Made by a program: the position numbers and the translations under genes. Under the pieces are notes generated by a model. It ran no database searches. It was given only the letters and a program-made list of their open reading frames with translations, and was not told the origin of the DNA. Source: Chloroflexia bacterium (GTDB lineage Bacteria; Chloroflexota; Chloroflexia; Thermomicrobiales; UBA6265). Taken from it: a DNA stretch of 6,659 nt. The stretch lies in the NCBI GenBank assembly GCA_013696265.1, contig JACCYX010000058.1, positions 1-6,659 on the forward strand, in the 5' to 3' direction. Below, one piece after another: positions 1 to 6,216 of this stretch; the stretch's first letter is position 1, and each line of letters opens with the position of its first letter.

Positions 1-451
<451 letters not shown>

Positions 452-462
<11 letters not shown>

Positions 463-1234
463 GCGACGCGCCGAAGCCGAAGCGCTGGAGCCGACCGGTC
501 AGCTCCGCATCCGGGCCGAACGCCTGGGCAAGCGCCCGGTCGTGGTCGATGCCTACCGCACCGCGCCCTTTCACCTCGGACTGCCGAGCGACCGCGCAGG
601 TGATGGATCGGTCGAACTCATCGTCCAGGGCGTGGGACCCGGCTACCTGCCGGGCGACCGGCTGGAGATCGACGTTGCGGTGGGTGACAGCGCATCGCTG
701 ACGCTTCGAGGGCAAGGGGCCACCAGGGTCTACCCATCGCCGCGGGGAAACCCGGCGGCCGTCGATGTGCGCCTGTCCGTGGGAGCTGGCGGGCGGCTCG
801 TTTACCTGCCAGGTGAGCTCATCCCGTTCCGACAATCGGTGCTGGGGCAGGTGACGCGGGTCGATGTCGCCGAGGGCGGTTCGCTGGCGCTCGGCGAAAT
901 CCTGACGCCGGGCCGGGTCGCGATGGGCGAAGTCCATCAGTTCACCCGGCTGCACCTGGCGGTCGAAGCGAGGTACGGTGGCCGTCCCTGCCTCATCGAG
1001 CGCGCCCGCCTGGAACCGGACCGGCGCCCTCTCCCGAGTATCGGCCGCCACGGCGATGATCCAATCGCCAGCGCCCTTTACCTGATCGGCGAGGGCTGGT
1101 CGCTTCCCGAATCACCGCGGGTTCACGAGTCCGTCACCTGGGCCGCCGCGACCGGCGAGGGCTACACCCTCGTCCGCCTGCTCGGCCCCACTGTCCAGGC
1201 CGTCTCGGCGGCCATGCGCGCCCTGCTTCCGTAA
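452..1234 (+). CDS. ureD: Urease accessory protein UreD (UreH)
   Basis: UreD/UreH is the scaffold protein that binds apo-urease and, with UreF and UreG, forms the nickel-activation complex. The 260-residue product is close to family length. Recognisable blocks are [14 protein letters not shown] near the N-terminus, [20 protein letters not shown] (the conserved GGDRLxxDVxVGxxA region), the [10 protein letters not shown] strand, [20 protein letters not shown] (the LxWLPxExIxF-type motif) and [14 protein letters not shown]. The ATG at 452 was chosen over an in-frame ATG at 383: the longer start would overlap ureG by 80 nt and add a 23-residue extension with no family resemblance, whereas 452 gives an 11-nt overlap. 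No strong Shine-Dalgarno is visible, which fits coupling to ureG. The visible gene order is ureG-ureD. No urease structural gene follows, and ureD ends 6 nt from a convergent gene. Confidence 0.92.
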
Positions 1235-1240
1235 CCTCGT

Positions 1241-1633
1241 CTATCGCACCAGGCCGGTCGTCTTGATCCCGTTCAGGAAGTACCGCTGCCCGAAGGCGAA
1301 CAACGCGATCATCGGCAGCGTCACCAGCACCGAGGCCGCCATCAGCAGCGCCCACTCGGTCGACCGTTGCGCCCGGAACGAGTAGAGCCCGAGACTTAGC
1401 GGGTAGCTGTCGGTATCGGAGAGGTAGATCAACGGCCCGAAGAAATCGTTCCAGGTGGCCAGCAGCGTGAACACCGCGACCACGATCAGGGCCGGCTGCA
1501 CCAGCCCCACGATCCACGGCGAGACGAAGAGGAGACCCACCCGCGCCTCCTGCCGGGCGAGCGGCCCCATCCGCGCTCGCCGCCGGCGCGGCAACGGGCC
1601 CGCCTTTTCCTGTGCGATTGCCGTTCCCGCCAT
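1241..1633 (-). pseudogene. Chimeric sugar ABC permease: MalF-type N-terminus fused to MalG-type C-terminus
   Basis: A 130-residue ORF with a good start: ATG at 1633 with AAGGA seven bases upstream. Residues 1-44 (Arg-rich cytoplasmic tail, then RQEARVGLLFVSPWIVGL) look like the start of a MalF/UgpA-type permease entering its first membrane helix. From about residue 45 (VQPALIVVAVFTLLATWNDF, then PLIYLSDTDSYPLSLGL, WALLMAASVLVTLPMIALF and RYFLNGIKTTGL) it matches the C-terminal third of the partner MalG/UgpE-type permease, downstream of the EAA loop. Each parent normally has about 280-310 residues. The body of the first permease and the front of the second, including both EAA loops that dock on the ATPase, are therefore missing. 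The inferred deletion is roughly 1.4 kb, with its junction near 1496-1507. The product should not form a working transporter. It follows the binding-protein gene, as expected for this operon type. Confidence 0.82.
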
Positions 1634-1640
1634 ATTCCCG

Positions 1641-1645
1641 TCCTT
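1641..1645 (-). promoter_or_regulatory. Ribosome binding site of the chimeric permease ORF
   Basis: On the minus strand AAGGA lies seven bases before the ATG at 1633. It supports that ATG as the original start of the first permease gene, so the 5' end of the ORF is native and the anomaly is internal. Confidence 0.6.
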
Positions 1646-1705
1646 GCCGATTGTTGGGTGGCGTGCTGTCGAACACCTCAGGTGCGTAGTTGCGCTCTTC
1701 TCAAG

Positions 1706-1856
1706 ACCGTCATTCTGAGCGGAGCTTGCGGAGCGAAGAATCCCCCGGCGAAGCCGGTCCGCGACAGCGAACGCCTGGTCTTGGCAACCTCATGATCGGC
1801 CTGCGGCCGATGCGCTTCGCGCGGGCATTCTTCGGCTTCGCCTTCAGAATGACGGT
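1706..1856 (-). repeat. Palindromic interspersed repeat, copy 1
   Basis: A 151-bp element bounded by perfect 13-nt inverted ends: ACCGTCATTCTGA at 1706-1718 and its reverse complement at 1844-1856. The symmetry continues inward less perfectly (GAAGAATCCC near 1735-1744 against GAAGAATGCC on the opposite arm). Small hairpins lie inside, for example CCGGCGAAGCCGG at 1745-1757 and CGGCCTGCGGCCG at 1797-1809. Bases 1796-1824 are the exact reverse complement of 3416-3444 in copy 2, so the two belong to one family and lie in opposite orientation. The element occupies most of the gap between the binding-protein gene and the permease remnant. It encodes no plausible protein, which makes it a non-autonomous or structural repeat rather than an insertion sequence. 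Marked minus because copy 2 is taken as the reference orientation. Confidence 0.8.
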
Positions 1857-1896
1857 GACGCTCAGACGTTCGCAACGAGCCAATGAATGCCTGGCA

Positions 1897-3297
1897 CTAT
1901 CCCTCGCGGCTGGCCAGCACGCGGTCGAGCTCGGCCTGGCAGGCCGTCTGCGCCTCGGCGAGCAAGTCGCGCGGCGCCCCCTGGTGGGCGTAGGCCCGCT
2001 CCAGCACCCGCGCGATCTGGTCGTCCGCAAAGTCCTGGATCGGGGAGGTCCACATCGACGTCGCCACCTCCAGTTGGCCCGTGAAGAACTCGACGATGGC
2101 GGCGGTGAACTCTTCGCCGCGGTTTTCCAGCGTTGCTTGCGGCGTCAGCGGCGGCACTTTCGTGTTGGTTGGGAGGTCCGGGATCTTCTGGAACCAGATC
2201 TCCATGCCATCGACGCTGATGAAGTCGAGATACCCGAAGCCTTCGGCCGGGTTGTTCGCCTGGGCCGGCACCACCATCCAGTTCGGCCAGTAGCCCGACG
2301 ATGTCTCCGTACCGCTGGGCCCGACCGGATACTGCGCCGCGTTCCAGCGCTCCCAGGTGGCCTCGCCGTGGTTGTAGAACTCGCCGGTGAACCAGAAGCC
2401 GTTGCCCATCATCCCGAGCAGACCGGCCTGGAAGGCGGGCGGGCGGACATCGATCACGATCTCGGCCCAGTTGTTGGCAAGGTCGACCTGCACCATGTCG
2501 CCCCGGTACTCGTCATCGAGCCATTCGACGAGCCAGGTCAGGTATTCGACCGAGGGATCGGAATCGAGCTGATAGGTGAAGGTTTCGGCGTCGTAGATCT
2601 GGCCGCCATTGGTGGCGACCCAAATCGGGTACTCCACAGTCTGCCGGGGCGGCATCATGCCCATCTTCACCAGGGTGTCGCCGTCCCACTCGGTGATCTC
2701 GGCCGAGAAGCGGCGCAGCTCGTCCCACGTCTTCGGGAACTCCTCTCGCGCCGAGGGCAGGCCTCTGGCCTCGAACAGCTCCTGGTTGTAGACCATCGCG
2801 TACGACCCGGCGGTGGCCGGCAGGCCGTAGGTCTGGCCATCGATCTGGCAGCTTGCCAACACCGAGGCCGGCCAGTTCTCGACCTGCGAGTTGCGGGAAC
2901 TGGCCATCAGCTCGCCAAGCGGCTGTAGCGCGGCGCGCACGGCGAGCGCGATCGGCGATGTTCAGAGCACGGTCGCGTCGGGCGGATTGCCGGCCGCGAT
3001 CCGGGCCAGCAGCACCTCGTTGAACGACTGGTCGCCAACGCCGCAGGTGACTTCGGTGACATCGACGTTGCCGGCGAGTTCTTCGTAGCCAACGGTGATC
3101 TCCTCGAATCCCTCGCAGAAGGGCGCCGAGCCGCCTGGGGTCCAGAACTCGATCTCCACCGTGTCCTGGGCCATCGTTGGGGCCAGGCGCGACGCGCCGA
3201 TCGCGGCGAGTCCGGCCCCGGCTCCCGCGCCCATCAGCAGCTTGCGGCGATTCGTGTGGTATTGGTGCCAGCTGGCTTTTCGTGATTGGGAAATCAT
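1897..3297 (-). pseudogene. Carbohydrate ABC transporter solute-binding protein, interrupted by in-frame TGA
   Basis: This is an extracellular sugar-binding protein (family 1, UgpB/MalE-like), the capture component of a carbohydrate importer. Start ATG at 3297 is supported by AGGGAG seven bases upstream. The leader has a twin-arginine motif (NRRKLLMG, Arg at residues 17-18), a Gly/Ala-rich hydrophobic stretch and a probable cleavage site near PTMAQD, indicating Tat export. Mature-domain features include IEFWTPGG after cleavage, GQTYGLPATAGSYAMVYNQELF (split here: GQTYGLPAT then YAMVYNQELF), FPKTWDEL and the C-terminal AYAHQGAPRDLL. Codon 112 (2962-2964) is TGA. The frame continues immediately and unshifted (TSPIALAVRAALQPL) for another 354 codons to TAG at 1897-1899, giving 466 residues if read through. 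A Trp is usual at this place in the family, so TGG to TGA is the likely change. The upstream piece alone is only 111 residues. Repeat copies flank the gene on both sides. Confidence 0.88.
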
Positions 3298-3304
3298 GTG
3301 AAAA

Positions 3305-3310
3305 CTCCCT
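3305..3310 (-). promoter_or_regulatory. Ribosome binding site deciding the binding-protein start
   Basis: AGGGAG on the minus strand, seven bases before the ATG at 3297. It favours this start over an in-frame start at 3393, which would lie inside the repeat element and place 32 non-family residues before the Tat leader. Confidence 0.65.
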
Positions 3311-3384
3311 GCCAAACTTGTTGGCCAATCCGCCATTCTGAGTGGACTGTCCAGGTCGAACTGTCCGGCCCGCCGGCTCTCACC

Positions 3385-3527
3385 GACCGTCACGCTGAGC
3401 GTCAGCGAAGGGTCCCCGCGCGAAGCGCATCGGCCGCAGGCCGACTGATCTCACCACGCACCAGGCGCCGGCTGCGCCGTTGAGTGCTTCGCACGGGGAT
3501 GTTTCGCTGGCGCTCAACATGACGGTC
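3385..3527 (+). repeat. Palindromic interspersed repeat, copy 2
   Basis: A 143-bp element with 33-nt inverted arms: 3385-3417 against the reverse complement of 3495-3527, matching at 27 of 33 positions (for example GACCGTCA at the tip and TGAGCG further in). The interior contains a hairpin GGCGC-CGGCT-GCGCC at 3464-3478 and the 29-nt core 3416-3444, identical to the reverse complement of 1796-1824 in copy 1. Similarity to copy 1 continues weakly past the core (ACCAGGCG at 3460-3467 is shared). It lies about 90 nt upstream of the binding-protein start, so it could supply RNA structure or a boundary to upstream transcription. No transposase is present. Confidence 0.82.
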
Positions 3528-3690
3528 AAATGGGATGCGCACTTTGGGCCGGTTTGTCTCGACGCGCTCACGAGCACTTCCGCTTGCCGCCATAAGTCCG
3601 CGAGTGCGGCGAACATCTTGGTGGCCGCTGTCTCAACTCCTCTCACGTCTGGCGGTATGCCATTCCACCCGATCGAGCCACGTTTGTCGC

Positions 3691-3981
3691 TCACCATCCG
3701 GGTTCCACCTCACTGTCCTCGTAGGCCAGCGACGAGCAGAGCAGCCGGAATCCCTGGGCCACTTCCGCTTCGCCGATCATCAGGTCGTCGGCCCACTCTT
3801 CCTCGTGTTCGATCCGTCCCGAAAGCACCCTGGAAAGGCAGGTCCGGCAGGTGCCGCTCCGGCACGAATAGGGAATGTCGACGCCCTGCCGGATCGCCGC
3901 GTCGAGCACCGTTTCGCCCTCGTCGACCTCGAACGACGCGCCGGACGCGGTGCGGATGGTGACGGCCGTTTGCACGGTCAT
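3691..3981 (-). CDS. Plant-type [2Fe-2S] ferredoxin
   Basis: A 96-residue soluble electron carrier. The cluster ligands are in the expected pattern: Cys40, Cys45 and Cys48 (YSCRSGTCRTC, CX4CX2C) and Cys82 (FRLLCSS) after 33 further residues. The N-terminal beta-grasp part is visible as FEVDEGETVLDAAIRQGVDIPYSC, typical of the fold of adrenodoxin/plant ferredoxins and of reductase ferredoxin domains. The ATG at 3981 was chosen because it forms an ATGA overlap with the stop of the upstream di-iron gene and starts exactly at the domain. An alternative start at 4089 would add 36 Arg-rich residues from another frame of that gene. The pairing suggests that it reduces the di-iron protein; that partnership is inference. 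No reductase gene is visible, so electrons would have to come from an enzyme encoded elsewhere. Confidence 0.93.
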   Translation of the reverse strand: MTVQTAVTIRTASGASFEVDEGETVLDAAIRQGVDIPYSCRSGTCRTCLSRVLSGRIEHEEEWADDLMIGEAEVAQGFRLLCSSLAYEDSEVEPGW

Positions 3982-5276
3982 CGCTCGTGCCCCGCCGCGG
4001 TCGCTGAGATGCGGGCCTCGATCCGTTCCATGAACGGACCGTAGCCGTCTTCGCCGCGGGCCCAGCGTTCGGCGATCCAGGTGTTCCACATCTCCCCGGC
4101 CCGTTCCACCAGGGCCTTCAATTCGTCAGGCTTGCTGGCGCCGACGATGTGCTGGAGCCAGGTGAAGCCGTACTTGAGGTGAATCGTCTCGTCGGCCCAG
4201 TCGTAGTCGGTGTCGATCGCGGTGTCGGTATCGTCCATCGCGGTGAACTCCTTCTTCGTCACCATGCGATGGGCGGGGGCGTCCTTTTCGAAGTAGTAGA
4301 GCAGGGCGAGCAGTTCGAGCGGCCCGCCGCCCTGCTCGTAGATGGCGTCCACGGGATCGCCGACCATCGGGTAGTCGACGCCCATCTCGAATCCCCAGGC
4401 GTCGAGGCGTCGCGCGCCAAGCTGGACGTGACGCATTTCGTCGTAGCTCCAGCGCGCGACATCGGTGAAGAACGCCCATGGCATCTTCGGCATCTGCCAC
4501 ATGAACCCGCCCGGCGCCTCGGCCGCCCAAACCTCGTTCGCGTGGTCGATCGCGTACCAGACCTGTTGCTCGCGATGGTTCTTCGGCGCCCGGCCTGGAC
4601 TCTCGACCCGAGCCGGGGCGAACTCCTTTGGCCGCACGCACTTTTGCGGAACCACGTAATCGGGACGGCCCGCGCAGGGGTGGTCCCGCGGGGGCTCGGC
4701 GACGGAATCGAGGCCGAGGATGCCACCGATCGACTCCAGGGAACGCGAGAGGTAATCCACCCACCGCATCGCGACCTCGACACTCGCCGGATCGAGGCTG
4801 GCCAGGAAGGCTTCGCCGTCCGCTTGCGCCCGCTCGTAGTCGAACAGGATGTGCTCGATCTGGTAAATGCTCGGGGCGTCGGCGATCGGGTCGGCCTCGG
4901 CGACGTAGGCGCGGTAGCCGGCGGCCAACCCTGGCCGCAGCACCCGGTAGATGCCGAGCAGAAACTCAGCGTCGGCCCCGCCCTTCGTGAGTTCGCCGAG
5001 GAAAGCGGTCAGCCCAGGGTCGTGGTCCTTGTCGACATCGCGGCGCGGGTAGCGGAGTTCCAGCACCCGTTCGCGCAGGCTGTCCGCGTGTCGGGAGGCC
5101 AGCCACCAGTGACGCGGCGGGCCGTTCTTGGCGGTCCACGATTCGATCCCGATGTGCTTCGCCGCCAGGGCCCGCATCTGTTCCCGCTCGACCAGGTAGA
5201 GGTGCTTGAGCAGGCTTGCCGAACGATCGACATCGTGGCGCGGCCGCGAAAAGTTCCCGAACGTGTCCGTCGTCAT
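3978..5276 (-). CDS. Ferritin-like di-iron protein of unknown function
   Basis: An intact 432-residue cytoplasmic protein with no leader or membrane segment. The C-terminal half has the ligand spacing of a ferritin-like four-helix di-iron site: Glu248 or Glu253 (DHANEVWAAE), Glu280-x-x-His283 (YDEMRHVQLGARRL), Glu330 (LLYYFEKD) and Glu363-x-x-His366 (DWADETIHLKYG). The N-terminal half has further acid/His helices (LYLVEREQMRALAAKH, residues 27-41; IEHILFDYERAQAD, 140-153), so it may be a second, degenerate helical bundle. The family is probably one of the uncharacterised ferritin-like (DUF455-like) groups; I cannot name the substrate. The start is firm: ATG at 5276 with GGAAGGAG seven bases upstream. 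Its stop overlaps the ferredoxin start (ATGA), which suggests a two-protein oxygenase, oxidase or desaturase-like system. Alternatives include iron/oxygen sensing or peroxide reduction. Confidence 0.85.
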   Translation of the reverse strand: MTTDTFGNFSRPRHDVDRSASLLKHLYLVEREQMRALAAKHIGIESWTAKNGPPRHWWLASRHADSLRERVLELRYPRRDVDKDHDPGLTAFLGELTKGGADAEFLLGIYRVLRPGLAAGYRAYVAEADPIADAPSIYQIEHILFDYERAQADGEAFLASLDPASVEVAMRWVDYLSRSLESIGGILGLDSVAEPPRDHPCAGRPDYVVPQKCVRPKEFAPARVESPGRAPKNHREQQVWYAIDHANEVWAAEAPGGFMWQMPKMPWAFFTDVARWSYDEMRHVQLGARRLDAWGFEMGVDYPMVGDPVDAIYEQGGGPLELLALLYYFEKDAPAHRMVTKKEFTAMDDTDTAIDTDYDWADETIHLKYGFTWLQHIVGASKPDELKALVERAGEMWNTWIAERWARGEDGYGPFMERIEARISATAAGHER

Positions 5277-5590
5277 TGCAAGACTCCTTCCCGCGGACGA
5301 CTCGGCGAGGGTGTGCCGGCGTGTCGCCCGCTGGCGAGCGCCGCCCCGACCACCCCGGCCAAGGTGCCCAATTCGCTCGTTCGAATTGGCACGCGCCGGG
5401 ATACATCGCTCCAGATTGTGTGTCTCGCTGTCTCCATCAACGTGTCCCTGAACATCCCGCTTGCCATGCCGAGTCCACCGCCAATCACCACGATTTCCGG
5501 GTCGAGCACGTTCACGAGATGGCCGATGGCGTTGCCGAGCACTTGCGCGGCGCTCGAAACCACCCTGGCCGCCTGCTCGTCACCACCGCT
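5273..5590 (-). pseudogene. ROK-family kinase/regulator, C-terminal remnant
   Basis: The open frame from about 5590 reads GGDEQAARVVSSAAQVLG, then NAIGHLVNVLDPEIVVIGGG, then RVPIRTSELGTLAGVVGAAL. This is the C-terminal end of ROK proteins (glucokinase-type sugar kinases and NagC-like repressors), whose VNxLDPExVVIGGG and AGVxGAA signatures are characteristic. About 105 residues remain of a usual 300 or more. The phosphate-binding N-terminus, the catalytic Asp and the zinc motif CxCGxxGCxE are absent. Upstream of about 5590 the same strand continues as the cupin gene in another frame, so the two genes meet at a deletion-type junction. A GTG at 5563 could start a 96-residue fragment, but no function is expected. 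The stop overlaps the di-iron start by ATGA, showing that the intact ancestor was in one operon with it. Confidence 0.82.
5284..5291 (-). promoter_or_regulatory. Strong ribosome binding site of the di-iron gene
   Basis: GGAAGGAG on the minus strand, seven bases before ATG 5276. It lies inside the last codons of the ROK remnant, so the di-iron protein can be translated even though the ROK gene is broken. Confidence 0.75.
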
Positions 5591-6200
5591 GGCCCGGCTG
5601 GAGCGTGATCTTGCCGGCAGTGAGGTGCTCGGTGGCGGCGAAGAGGCCCACCAGCGTGCGGTGGCACTCGCCCTCGTACCGCCACAGGATGTCCGGCTCC
5701 CGGATCACCTGCACGGTGTTCGCGGCGTGGACCGCGTCCCGCGCCATCGGCCAGCGACCGAGCAACTCGTCACGCACGTAGCGGCTGGCGAACAGGTTCG
5801 GCTGGGCCTACGCGTACTTGCCCGAGGTGCCCTGCGATGGAGGCGGGGCGAACATTTCAAGGATCCGGAGTTCGTCCGGCCCTTCGCTGAAGACGTGGTG
5901 CCAGGTGTCGCGCCGGAAGAACGCGACCCCGCCCCGTTCGACGCGGTGGACCTCGCCATTCTCGGGGTTGCAGAGGATTATCGTGCCGGAGAGGACATAA
6001 AACACCTCGTCGGCGGCGAAGATCGTCCGGAATGAATCCGAGTGCCGGAACCAGCCCCTCGGCTCCAGCCCGAACACGAGTTGGTGGATCTTGTCGCTGG
6101 AGACGTAGATCCAATCCGCCACTTCGCCCGCTTCGGGATCGCCCCACAGGTGCCGCGTGACGGAGCGGTAGGGGATGTGGGTGGTACGGTCGAAGGACAT
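5580..6200 (-). pseudogene. Bicupin protein gene, interrupted by TAG and truncated in cupin 2
   Basis: From ATG 6200 the product begins MSFDRTTHIPYRSVTRHLWG and contains a complete first cupin barrel: FRHSDSFRTIFAADEVFYVLSG (motif 1, split here: FRHSDSF then DEVFYVLSG) and RGGVAFFRRDTWHHVF (motif 2 with the metal-side His). Codon 131 (5808-5810) is TAG. The same frame continues with AQPNLFASRYVRDELLGRWP and then the beginning of a second cupin (DILWRYEGECHRTLVGLFAA, then TAGKITLQPGQ), ending at TGA 5580-5582 exactly where the metal-binding HxH strand should follow. There sequence switches to the ROK remnant. The first domain (130 residues) might still fold alone. Such cupins often sit with sugar oxidoreductases and may act as isomerases or binding proteins; the substrate is unknown. 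No clear Shine-Dalgarno precedes 6200, and the stop of the upstream gene is 16 nt away. Confidence 0.8.
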
Positions 6201-6216
6201 GGGGATGGCGAGTAGC

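Larger units (their letters stand above)
3298..3690. other. Intergenic region between ferredoxin and binding-protein genes
   Basis: About 390 bases without a gene I can support. It holds the binding-protein ribosome site, repeat copy 2 (3385-3527), and a short CATTCTGAGTGGA stretch at 3334-3346 that matches 12 of 13 bases of the end of repeat copy 1 (1711-1723) and may be a decayed repeat end. The stretch 3528-3690 shows no recognisable protein, RNA or strong terminator hairpin. The promoter of the binding-protein operon should lie between about 3311 and 3400 on the minus strand, but no convincing -35/-10 pair is visible. Confidence 0.6.

Noticed and set aside
1690..2928. A 412-codon plus-strand open frame opposite the binding-protein gene
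   Set aside because: It begins in the repeat element, has a low-complexity Arg/Val/Gly/His composition and mirrors a clear solute-binding protein on the other strand.
2962..2964. Recoding of TGA as Trp or selenocysteine
   Set aside because: TGA ends the di-iron, ferredoxin and Gfo/Idh/MocA genes at natural positions, no selenoprotein family is involved, and a second lesion in the window uses TAG.
3311..3400. Sigma-70 promoter or sugar-repressor operator before the binding-protein gene (including the small palindrome TTGGCCAA at 3321-3328)
   Set aside because: No -35/-10 pair with good matches and spacing was found, and an 8-base palindrome is too short to support an operator.
1706..3527. 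Composite transposon or CRISPR-like array formed by the two repeats
   Set aside because: There is no transposase or integrase gene, only two copies in inverse orientation, and a normal gene rather than spacers between them.
3535..4044. Plus-strand open frame across the intergenic region and the ferredoxin gene
   Set aside because: The composition is not protein-like, and its second half is antisense to the ferredoxin with its complete Cys motif.
4149..6035. A 628-codon plus-strand open frame opposite the di-iron, ROK and cupin genes
   Set aside because: Its product is Arg/Val/Gly-rich with no recognisable domain, and it lies antisense to strong family matches. Long antisense frames are common in high-GC codon use.
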